Source: an uncultured Clostridia bacterium | Lineage (GTDB): Bacteria; Bacillota; Clostridia; TANB77; CAG-508 | Reading direction: 5' to 3' | Assembly (NCBI GenBank): GCA_944391885.1 | Contig: CALXVE010000004.1 | Coordinates: forward strand, 1 to 32,020 | DNA: 32,020 nucleotides | In this document: positions 25,503 through 32,020 of the stretch, in pieces | Numbering within the stretch: the stretch's first letter is position 1 | Layout of the letters: each line of letters begins with the position of its first letter | Position numbers and translations under genes: made by a program | Notes under the pieces: generated by a model | Told to the model about the DNA's origin: nothing | The model's input: only the letters and a program-made list of their open reading frames with translations | Databases searched by the model: none

Positions 25503-26191
25503 ATAAATGCCTCCCTATACTTTATCTGCATGTTTGTGATATTACCTATCCATGAAATATTATTTTCTCCTGGAGTAAAGCATGGAAATAGTTCACAGTG
25601 AATATTGCTATTACAATTTTCATTTTCTTTATAAGCTTCTTCTAACTCACAGTCTATCTCAATAAAATCTTCGATTTGTTTAATATTTAGACTAGTGTTG
25701 TTTATTGTAATAGTTATTGCTCCACTTCCTGTAATTTTTAAATATGGCTTAATAATGTATGTAGATTCTTTTATTATTATCTTCCCTTCTTTGTTCAAAT
25801 TAATTTCTTTTGCCACAACACCCCTTGAAATCGGTTGCACTTCAAAATTAACTTCGAATTGATTACATATTCTATAAGTTTGTGCATAATCTATTTGGTC
25901 TTTAATTACGACTTCATACTCCTTATCTAATTCTGTACTTAAAATTAATTTTCCAACTCCATTAAGCCATTTTGATATTTCCCTTATATTAGCTCCAGGC
26001 ATTAATGTACATGTAATTGAATACTGAAATGTGTTATAACAATTATTGTCTATATACAATTTTCCATTTCTTCCTGGGACCTCTATTTCCTCAAATACTC
26101 TCTCTGGTTTCGATATAGGAGGAAGATTGTTAACAAGTATTCCTTTATCTCTACAATTAATCTTATTGAAAATAAAAAAAGGCGCTCTCAT
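25499..26191 (-). CDS. Distal tail protein (Dit)
   Basis: A 230-residue Dit-type protein. The N terminus holds a NLPPISKPERVFEEIEVPGR segment, the hallmark of the siphovirus tail hub, where six copies join the tail tube to the tip. The C-terminal galectin-like half is beta-rich. It lies between tape measure and Tal, the canonical position. Confidence 0.85.
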   Translation of the reverse strand: MRAPFFIFNKINCRDKGILVNNLPPISKPERVFEEIEVPGRNGKLYIDNNCYNTFQYSITCTLMPGANIREISKWLNGVGKLILSTELDKEYEVVIKDQIDYAQTYRICNQFEVNFEVQPISRGVVAKEINLNKEGKIIIKESTYIIKPYLKITGSGAITITINNTSLNIKQIEDFIEIDCELEEAYKENENCNSNIHCELFPCFTPGENNISWIGNITNMQIKYREAFI

Positions 26192-26192
26192 A

Positions 26193-28349
26193 TTATGAAA
26201 TTCCTCCTTTTGCTAATTTTTTATTTTTATAATAAAAAGCAAGTGTTTCAGCTAATGTTTGTATATCTTCCTTTGAGTTATTAATAAAATTTTCTATGTT
26301 TACAATTATATTGCCTTCATTTACTACATTATTGGGCTCTGATTTTTCTTCTATTACGCTTGCTTCTGGTTTTCCTAAATTTTTATTGTACTCTGCATTT
26401 TGTTCTTTCGTAAGGACTCTTTCACCTTTATGTAATAATGCTAAAAAATCATCTTCTGGTACATTATCTATACCTACTTTTAATTTAGGAATCTCTGGTA
26501 TATTTATTCCAAATCCACCTACTCCTGGTACCCAGTCTGGTATTTTTATGTGATTTAAACCTCTTATAAATCCATTAATAATACCAATTATGAAATTTAT
26601 AGGTGCTTTAAAAATGTTTCCTAGGCCATTGGCAATATTTTTAAAGATATTTTTAACATTTTCCCAAGCTGCTTCCCAATTTCCCGTAAAAACATTTTTT
26701 ACAAAATTTATAATGTTTTGAAAAATCCCTATAACATTTTCCAAAATAGGTTTTATAGCATCAAATGCACCTTTAAATACTCCTCCTAATACCTCTGCAA
26801 CAACTGATAAGGCAGTTTGCAAAGGTGGTAATATAAAATTTATAATCTCCGTAAATAACGAAATAATTGGTGGTAATATCATATTTATTAATTCTAATAA
26901 AGGCTGTAATAATGCCATAAACAAATCAATAATTGGTTGTAACAAATTAATTAACGGTTGTAATAAACTCAAAATTGGTTGTAATAATTGCATTAGAATC
27001 GGTAAAACAGCTTCTACTATTTGCATTATAGGAGGCAATAGCATCTCTACTAACTGAACTAATACTGGTAAGATTGCTTGTACTATTTGAGTGATAAAAG
27101 GTAGAAGTTGCTGTATTATTTGTATGAAAACCGGTAATATACTTTGTACTAACTGCATTAGCGGTGGCATTAATTGCGTGAACATTTCTGATATTACTGG
27201 AGCAATTTGTTGTATCATACCTTGAATTAATGGCATATTATCATTTATTATTTGAACGACTTGTGTTAATATAGGCATTAATGCATTACCTAATGGTAGT
27301 ACTAACATTTCTACATTTCGTTTCAGTGCTTCAAACATTTCTGATAAATTATCATATTTTACTTCTTTTAGTTGGTCCATCGTGGATATTGTTTCATCAA
27401 ACTTGTTTTTTGTATCTGTCAATGCTAGTACAGCATCTTTTCCTAAATCTTCCCACATTGTACCAAATATTGCTACACCCGCTGCATTTTGTTGTATTGG
27501 GTCTTCAATATTTTTTAATCCATTTATTACTTGCTCAAATGCTTGTGAGGCTTTATCCCCTCCTTCTCCAAATGCTTGTGTAATTTCATCAGCATCTAAT
27601 TTAATCGACTTCAATGCATCATTTGCGGAGCCATCTTTCATTCTAATTCCCATTTCTTTGATAGCATCTCCAATTTTATCAATTGAAAATGCTCCCGAAT
27701 CAGCTCCCGCCTTAAATGCATTAAACATATCTGTTGCATCAAGTCCATTTTGTTTAAAATGTACAGAATACTCATTAATGGAATCTAATAAATCTCCGTT
27801 TTTATTTAACCCTTGTTGCGCACCTTGTGCGATTAAATTGTATGCTTCTTCTCCTGAAATTCCAAATTGGTCCATAAGCATTTTTGCTGCCCTAATACTT
27901 TCATTTACCTCGAAACCGAAAGCATCTCTTAAAGCCAATGCATCTTCCGTTATACCTTGTAGCTCTGAATCATCTATATCACCTAATTGTTGCTTTACCT
28001 GTGCCATACTATCAGCAATATCCTGAAAATCTTCTCCATAATTTCCTTTATATATGTTTTCCAATATATTCTGATATTGTTCTGTGGATTCTGTGGCACT
28101 TCCTGTCGCTACAATATAGCTATCAACAGCTTTATCTATATCTTGAGCTGTATTTACTGCCATTCCTCCAATAGCAACTGCTGCTGTTGTTGCTGCTGCT
28201 CCTAATCCTAATGCCCATTTTCCTGCTGTTTTTGCAACACTTCCTAATTTTGAGCCTAAGCCCTCACTTTTCTTTCCTGTTTGTTCTATTTTTTTATCTG
28301 CATCTGTTGTATCAACAAATATACTACCAAACAACTTAAATATTTCCAT
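26193..28349 (-). CDS. Tail tape measure protein
   Basis: A 718-residue protein that sets tail length and later helps DNA entry. The N terminus (residues 1-70) has a glycine- and alanine-rich hydrophobic segment; residues 85-290 resemble the TP901-type tape measure core (DIQDIADSMAQVKQQLG-like region and AFKAGADSGAFSIDKIGDAI). A proline-marked run of 11-residue hydrophobic repeats (about 365-500, LPVLVQLVEMLLPPIMQIV) probably forms membrane-active helices. The C terminus carries LHKGERVLTKEQ, common at tape measure ends. AAGGAGG precedes the ATG. Confidence 0.92.
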   Translation of the reverse strand: MEIFKLFGSIFVDTTDADKKIEQTGKKSEGLGSKLGSVAKTAGKWALGLGAAATTAAVAIGGMAVNTAQDIDKAVDSYIVATGSATESTEQYQNILENIYKGNYGEDFQDIADSMAQVKQQLGDIDDSELQGITEDALALRDAFGFEVNESIRAAKMLMDQFGISGEEAYNLIAQGAQQGLNKNGDLLDSINEYSVHFKQNGLDATDMFNAFKAGADSGAFSIDKIGDAIKEMGIRMKDGSANDALKSIKLDADEITQAFGEGGDKASQAFEQVINGLKNIEDPIQQNAAGVAIFGTMWEDLGKDAVLALTDTKNKFDETISTMDQLKEVKYDNLSEMFEALKRNVEMLVLPLGNALMPILTQVVQIINDNMPLIQGMIQQIAPVISEMFTQLMPPLMQLVQSILPVFIQIIQQLLPFITQIVQAILPVLVQLVEMLLPPIMQIVEAVLPILMQLLQPILSLLQPLINLLQPIIDLFMALLQPLLELINMILPPIISLFTEIINFILPPLQTALSVVAEVLGGVFKGAFDAIKPILENVIGIFQNIINFVKNVFTGNWEAAWENVKNIFKNIANGLGNIFKAPINFIIGIINGFIRGLNHIKIPDWVPGVGGFGINIPEIPKLKVGIDNVPEDDFLALLHKGERVLTKEQNAEYNKNLGKPEASVIEEKSEPNNVVNEGNIIVNIENFINNSKEDIQTLAETLAFYYKNKKLAKGGIS

Positions 28350-28352
28350 ATA

Positions 28353-29011
28353 TTATTTTTCCTCCTTTCCCTTTAATTTTTCATAGTATTTTACAAGTTC
28401 CTTCATTTCAGCTTCATTTCGTTTTTGTTTCTTCTCACTAATTTTGCTGTTTTCAGCATCTTCTTTGTTTTTCGGTAATATTTTATTTTTGTATTCTTCA
28501 AAACTTATAAAATTAGCAAGTCCTATTTCCATGAAAGGGTAAAGAGTTAGCCATCTTTCGTATGCCTCTTTTTCATAAGCTACTTGTAATAGTTTTTTAA
28601 ATTTCTTCATGCTAAAGTTTTTTATGTTGGCTATGCCATAGTATTTTTCTAATAGAATTAGTTTTTCTTCAAATCTGACATAGCCTTTTTCTTTAAAAAA
28701 TTTTTAATGTCTTCATCTTTAGCTATATCTTTAAAGAAATCAATTATGCTTATCTTTTTAGCTTCTTCAGTAGTTATATTCTTATACATAGATATAAGTT
28801 CTATTAGCTCATCTTTAACTAAGTGAATTTTTTTACCTAAATCTATCATTATTTCCATTCCTATTTTCTTTTGTAATCTCTCTATTTCACTTTTACTTTT
28901 TCCTTTTCCTGTATCTCCCATTTTGAAATATTTATTTATTGTATCTGTATCTATATTTAGCTTATCCATTATGCTGCTAAGAGTGCATAACATGTCTATA
29001 TTTATTTTCAT
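28353..29011 (-). CDS. Tail assembly chaperone, -1 frameshift fusion (gpGT-like)
   Basis: Expected product of slipping back one base at 28694-28700. The first 106 codons are those of the gpG-like gene; the -1 frame then stays open through KEKGYVRFEEKLILLEKYYG and the 85-codon frame down to 28353, for about 219 residues. The internal ATG at 28610 has no ribosome binding site, so the second part is probably made only by frameshifting. By analogy with lambda gpG-T it bridges the tape measure and tail tube during assembly. Confidence 0.8.
28658..29011 (-). CDS. Tail assembly chaperone, short form (gpG-like)
   Basis: A 117-residue helical protein ending in a lysine-rich FLKKKAMSDLKKN. It lies between the tail tube and tape measure genes, the standard place for gpG. 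The zero frame ends at a TAA about 35 bases after the slippery heptamer. Confidence 0.8.
   Translation of the reverse strand: MKINIDMLCTLSSIMDKLNIDTDTINKYFKMGDTGKGKSKSEIERLQKKIGMEIMIDLGKKIHLVKDELIELISMYKNITTEEAKKISIIDFFKDIAKDEDIKNFLKKKAMSDLKKN
28694..28700 (-). promoter_or_regulatory. -1 slippery heptamer T TTT TTA
   Basis: On the minus strand, codons AAT TTT TTA give T TTT TTA in the correct phase, where both tRNAs can re-pair after slipping back one base. The -1 frame is open on both sides. This is a standard phage programmed frameshift. Confidence 0.8.
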
Positions 29012-29041
29012 CTGATTTCTTCCTTTCTACATTTTAAAAAT

Positions 29042-29072
29042 TAGACCAGGTAGTATTTTACTACTTGGTCTA
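29042..29072 (-). terminator. Hairpin after the major tail protein gene
   Basis: A 14-bp stem (TAGACCAGGTAGTA with TACTACTTGGTCTA, one G.T pair) and a 3-nt loop, followed on the minus strand by AATTTTTA. It probably reduces transcription into the chaperone and tape measure genes after the abundant tail tube gene. Confidence 0.65.
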
Positions 29073-29075
29073 TTA

Positions 29076-29654
29076 CTATAATTCTTCTGGTGTATAATCA
29101 TAATTGAATGAGTCTATTTTCTCTATGTCATATATGGTTTTCTTTTCATTATCATAATTATGATGTGCAGCAAAAGCTAACTCTATTTCACCTTCCGCTT
29201 TTTGAACTGCTGAAAAGTCTAATCCGCCATCAGCCATGGCATCATATATTGTTATTTTTAAATAATCACCTTTTATTGTTTGACAGAAGATAGTGATATT
29301 ACTATCATAGGCACTATCTGGTATAATTCCTAAATCTGAGCTTTCTATTTTAGTAATTTTATCCTCAGTTTTTGTAATTTTTGCTCCTGGTAAAGCAAGC
29401 GCCAATGTATCAAGGCTAGCATTTAAAGTCTTAGCTGTAATTGTTGCATTTTCATCATCAATTACTTCTACACCTTTAGTTTTTCCTCCTTGCCCATCAA
29501 ATTCAATTTGTCTTATAGTTCTCTCAACTTTAAAATTTGTTCCACCTTTTATAGGTGATAACAAAATTTGATTTTCTAAACCATAATTTCTAAATAATAC
29601 CCCATGGTCAATTTGTATGTTTTCCACATCCTCTTTTCTAGTACGTGTTTTCAT
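29076..29654 (-). CDS. Major tail (tube) protein
   Basis: A 192-residue beta-rich protein with alternating short strands, consistent with siphovirus tail tube subunits (GGTNFKVERTIRQIEFDGQG, DNATITAKTLNASLDT-like region). AAAGGAG lies 7 nt before the ATG. Gene order (after the tail terminator, before chaperones) and a terminator hairpin behind it fit a highly expressed tube protein. Confidence 0.85.
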   Translation of the reverse strand: MKTRTRKEDVENIQIDHGVLFRNYGLENQILLSPIKGGTNFKVERTIRQIEFDGQGGKTKGVEVIDDENATITAKTLNASLDTLALALPGAKITKTEDKITKIESSDLGIIPDSAYDSNITIFCQTIKGDYLKITIYDAMADGGLDFSAVQKAEGEIELAFAAHHNYDNEKKTIYDIEKIDSFNYDYTPEEL

Positions 29655-29674
29655 GGCTGTTCTCCTTTCTTTTA

Positions 29675-30040
29675 TTAATATTGGTACATTTTTATTTCAA
29701 AAGTCATAACTCTTACTTTTATAAATTTTTCTTCATCAATTTTTGTACTACAGCTATCAAAAAAAATAATGTATGCATAATTCTCATACATCTCTCTTTT
29801 TCTATCTAGTAAATTTTTTAGTTCATCGCATATTTTTTCAATTTGTGATGTGTCATTTGTTTCATCTTGTATCTCTATTTCTAAATAGTATGGTATATGA
29901 ACTTCATCATTACTTTCTTTTATATCAGATACTGAATATGGAAACTTCGAATCAGGGTGAGCATTTAAAAAATATGCTGTTACAACATTTTCAATTGATT
30001 TCTTTAATTCTTTTCTAATAAAAATTCTTGGTTTGTCCAC
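29675..30040 (-). CDS. Tail terminator/completion protein
   Basis: A 121-residue protein with a helix-strand pattern like gp17/gpU-type tail terminators. No catalytic motif is expected. The call rests mainly on gene order between the gp10-like and tail tube genes. Confidence 0.65.
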   Translation of the reverse strand: MDKPRIFIRKELKKSIENVVTAYFLNAHPDSKFPYSVSDIKESNDEVHIPYYLEIEIQDETNDTSQIEKICDELKNLLDRKREMYENYAYIIFFDSCSTKIDEEKFIKVRVMTFEIKMYQY

Positions 30041-30052
30041 ATTTCTTCCCCC

Positions 30053-30466
30053 TTATTCTTGCTCCTCATTTTCATTAATTAATCCTAGTGCTTTATTTTC
30101 ATCTTCAATAGATTTTATGTAAGCACCTTGAATCTTTCTTATTTCTGGTAGTTCATCTTGCACCGTATTATTTAACTGAGCTATTTTCTTTCTTTTATTT
30201 GTTCCTAATTCATCAAAACCTAAATAAAAAGCTTCTGGCTTATAGCCAACTTGTAAACTTCCATCTTTTCTAGCCCAATATTGCGTGAATCTTCTACCTC
30301 TACCTGTTCTCTTATTTATTTTTTCTCTAGTTCTTTTAGTAATTAACTTTCCAACATCTTTATTGGCTGCGTGAACTAATTGTTTTAAAGCATACTTTGT
30401 TCTATCAACTTTGCTTATAATTTCAACACCATTTTTAGTTATTTTTACTGCTTTCGGTACTGCCAT
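30053..30466 (-). CDS. HK97 gp10-like head-tail protein
   Basis: A 137-residue basic protein rich in Lys and Arg near KLITKRTREKINKRTGRGRR, with GYKPEAFYLGFDELGT typical of the HK97 gp10 family. Family members act at the head-tail or tail-completion step. It overlaps the head closure gene by 32 bp; AGAGGTGAT precedes its ATG. Confidence 0.8.
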   Translation of the reverse strand: MAVPKAVKITKNGVEIISKVDRTKYALKQLVHAANKDVGKLITKRTREKINKRTGRGRRFTQYWARKDGSLQVGYKPEAFYLGFDELGTNKRKKIAQLNNTVQDELPEIRKIQGAYIKSIEDENKALGLINENEEQE

Positions 30467-30776
30467 AAGCCATCACCTCTTTGTTTGTAACACTCGTTCC
30501 AGTAAGTTCTACTTTTTCATCTATTTTTCTTTCATAGGTTTTTATGATTTTATAATTTCTACCTTTGTATTCAAAATACATTTCGTCATTATATTCCCAT
30601 TTCCATATAACAAACTTAATCTCTGGTTTTAATCCAGTTGCTGCTGCCTGATAAAATTCTCTTTGACCAATTTCTAATTTCTCAGCAAACCTTTTTTTCT
30701 TTTCTAAAGTTTTAATTGGATCACCTATATCATTTGTTGAATTTTTTGCTTGTAATAGATAAATTACTTCGTCCAT
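30435..30776 (-). CDS. Head closure (head-tail joining) protein
   Basis: A 113-residue beta-barrel-type protein. The segment FEYKGRNYKIIKTYERKIDEKVELT is the ending typical of SPP1 gp16/HK97 joining proteins. It would close the connector after DNA packaging. It overlaps both neighbours slightly, as in a compact phage operon. Confidence 0.75.
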   Translation of the reverse strand: MDEVIYLLQAKNSTNDIGDPIKTLEKKKRFAEKLEIGQREFYQAAATGLKPEIKFVIWKWEYNDEMYFEYKGRNYKIIKTYERKIDEKVELTGTSVTNKEVMAYGSTESSKNN

Positions 30777-31084
30777 TATTTTGTTTCACCACTCTTTACT
30801 GTATATTCAGCTGTTGACCTCATAAAGTTTTTATTTTCTTCAAAAACTTGTTGGTATCTTTCTGCCAAATTTGCCTCTGTAAATCTAAAATTGGCTTTTA
30901 CATAACTTAAAATAGTTGTTGTAATTAATTTGTCATCTTTAGTTATTTTTGAGGCTAATATGCCAGACAATTTCAACTTCTGAATTGCTGCCGCTTCTGT
31001 TGCTTGTAATTCTTTGTCAAAATCTTCTATTGTTAATCCCACACTATTTCTTAATTCTTCTTTAGTTAAAATATTCTCTGACAT
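30776..31084 (-). CDS. Head-tail connector (gp6-like) protein
   Basis: A 102-residue all-helical protein, the expected shape for the gp6/gp15 connector ring that sits under the portal. Sequence similarity cannot be judged by eye; the call relies on length, helical content and place between capsid and closure genes. Confidence 0.65.
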   Translation of the reverse strand: MSENILTKEELRNSVGLTIEDFDKELQATEAAAIQKLKLSGILASKITKDDKLITTTILSYVKANFRFTEANLAERYQQVFEENKNFMRSTAEYTVKSGETK

Positions 31085-31108
31085 ATTAGTACCTCCTATA
31101 CTTTAATC

Positions 31109-31483
31109 TTATTTATTATTTAATATCTGTTCTATAATGTCATCTTTTTTAGCTGATGTAAGCTCTATGTTGTTTTTCTCTGCAAATTCTTTCAAGTCAT
31201 TCACAGACATTTTCTTTAATTCTTCTTGTGTGTAGTTTACTTTTTCTTTTTGTTCGTTTTCTACTTCCTTTTGTGCTTCTTCTTGTATTTTTTCTGGAGA
31301 TGTTACAGTTTCCTTTTTTTCTTCTAAAACCACAACATCTACTACTTTACCTATGTTATATTTATTTAGCTCTCTCATTCTTTCTACTGACACATCTATT
31401 AAATCATTAGCTTTTATTAATTCTTTTGTATTTTTATCTTTAAATCCTTTTTCCACTTTATATTTTATAATTACTTTTACCAT
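31109..31483 (-). CDS. Phage protein with a Rho-N/SAP-like C terminus
   Basis: A 124-residue protein: a short N-terminal beta region, a central acidic run with Lys and Glu repeats, and a C-terminal helix pair (LKKMSVNDLKEFAEKNNIEL) like the Rho N-terminal or LEM/SAP-type fold. Such proteins are common just after the capsid gene in Clostridia phages. Role unknown. Confidence 0.6.
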   Translation of the reverse strand: MVKVIIKYKVEKGFKDKNTKELIKANDLIDVSVERMRELNKYNIGKVVDVVVLEEKKETVTSPEKIQEEAQKEVENEQKEKVNYTQEELKKMSVNDLKEFAEKNNIELTSAKKDDIIEQILNNK

Positions 31484-31488
31484 ATCTT

Positions 31489-32020
31489 TTATACCTCCAA
31501 ATTTTCTTCAGCTACATTTGCTGCTGTAGTATCACCTTTTTTTACTCTTACGAAACCGTTCCAAGCTACTACGTTTCCACCTGCAAATACTACACCTTTA
31601 TGTGCAATTTGTCCTTCGTCAAATTTAAAGTCTTCACTTTGTTTTACTTCTAATGGTGAAAATAGGGCAACTTCATAATTCTTTAATGAGCCATAAGCCA
31701 TACAATAATCATCTTTCACAGTAGCTGAATCACTTAACGCTTTACAAGCTGAATTAATTACATAAGGTACATCATCAATTGTTCCTGTATTTCCATGGTT
31801 TACAATTTTATATACTTTCTTGCCATCTGTACTTCTTACTTTAGCAAATGCTTTTAAATCTTTTTTATTCAATATTAAACAAGCATCTGCAACTGTATCC
31901 TCTTCTCCACCATAGTTATATACAATATCATCTAATGTCGTCTCATCAATTTGTGCAATGCTTAAATCTTTTTTTTTTTTCTTTAAAAGATGTAAAAGTA
32001 TTGTCAGGAGGAGAAAACGT
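31489..32020 (-). CDS. Major capsid protein, C-terminal part; frame broken at a 12-A run
   Basis: The visible C-terminal domain (ADACLILNKKDLKAFAKVRS, then GSLKNYEVALFSPLEVKQ and VVAWNGFVRVKKG) matches HK97-fold capsid proteins of Clostridia phages. The protein enters from the right edge, so its N terminus is missing. A run of 12 A on the coding strand (31969-31980) separates an upstream frame with normal composition (TFSPPDNTFTSFKEK) from the downstream frame (KDLSIAQIDETTLDD); one A fewer would join them. The TTG at 31872 is therefore not a true start. The break may be a sequencing error, or polymerase slippage may restore it. Confidence 0.8.
   Translation of the reverse strand, partial: RFLLLTILLHLLKKKKKDLSIAQIDETTLDDIVYNYGGEEDTVADACLILNKKDLKAFAKVRSTDGKKVYKIVNHGNTGTIDDVPYVINSACKALSDSATVKDDYCMAYGSLKNYEVALFSPLEVKQSEDFKFDEGQIAHKGVVFAGGNVVAWNGFVRVKKGDTTAANVAEENLEV

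Larger units (their letters stand above)
18885..32020 (-). mobile_element. Prophage, tail and lysis half (partial)
   Basis: Genes run on the minus strand in the classic siphovirus order: major capsid protein, head-tail connector, head closure, gp10-like, tail terminator, tail tube, chaperones with -1 frameshift, tape measure, Dit, Tal, BppU, tail-fibre genes, holin and endolysin. Terminase, portal, protease, repressor and integrase must lie to the right of the window. The left limit is inferred from the tRNA 3' end; no duplicated attachment core can be seen here. Confidence 0.9.

Noticed and set aside
28353-28610. Independent 85-residue gene
   Set aside because: Its ATG lacks a ribosome binding site, and the frame is open upstream to the slippery heptamer; it is the second half of the gpGT-like fusion.
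31969-31980. Counting the capsid frame break as a CGG-type site
   Set aside because: There is no CGG there; the break is in a 12-A homopolymer and needs a different explanation.

Overview
The window is a low-GC (about 30%), AT-rich Bacillota chromosome segment, most likely from an uncultured or gut-type Clostridia. This is inferred from base composition, strong AAGGAGG ribosome binding sites, TTG/GTG starts, and a gene set (ylbF, glmR/yvcK, tmcAL, ppaC, hlyIII) typical of that class. No species is claimed.

Layout. Positions 1-785 hold a Crp/Fnr-type regulator and, just downstream, a probable structured RNA of about 145 nt with its own -10 box. Positions 817-13381 are a minus-strand block: tmcAL, coaE, murB, glmR, a glycogen debranching enzyme, ruvC, holA, a GT4 glycosyltransferase, ylbF and an mgtA-like P-type ATPase. 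The GT4 enzyme and the debranching enzyme suggest glycogen-type glucan metabolism. rnhA diverges from this block. Next come four minus-strand genes for membrane proteins and a nucleotidase, then ppaC on the plus strand with a tRNA-Gly gene 13 bp behind it. From about 18885 to the window end lies part of a siphovirus-type prophage on the minus strand: major capsid protein (entering from the right edge), head-tail connectors, tail tube, tail chaperones, tape measure, Dit/Tal, BppU, small tail-fibre genes, holin and a Cpl-7-repeat amidase. Integrase, terminase and portal are not in the window.

Main observation: three genes (holA, glmR/yvcK and a prophage tail-fibre gene) are each split by a required +1 frameshift, and each split falls on an in-frame CGG codon followed by A or U. 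By my hand scan of all recognised genes (about 9,500 codons), CGG occurs in frame at only one other place, the penultimate codon of the same tail-fibre gene. In the same window a divergent tRNA-Gly(UCC) has anticodon-loop bases U34-C35-C36-G37, which could pair with CGGA as a four-base codon and insert glycine, exactly the residue needed in the restored frame. Its anticodon stem has a U.C mismatch and can be redrawn with an 8-nt loop. The P-site codons before the three sites differ (ACT, CCC, TGT), and two of them cannot re-pair after slipping, which argues for A-site quadruplet decoding rather than P-site slippage. I propose a natural CGGA(N) quadruplet-decoding system serving core genes and a prophage. 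Sequencing indels are the main rival explanation.

Other signals: a conventional -1 frameshift (T TTT TTA) in the phage tail chaperones, a 12-A run breaking the capsid frame, a (TG)9 tract in a small phage ORF, two copies of a REP-like palindrome, and iterated direct repeats between the tRNA and the first phage gene.
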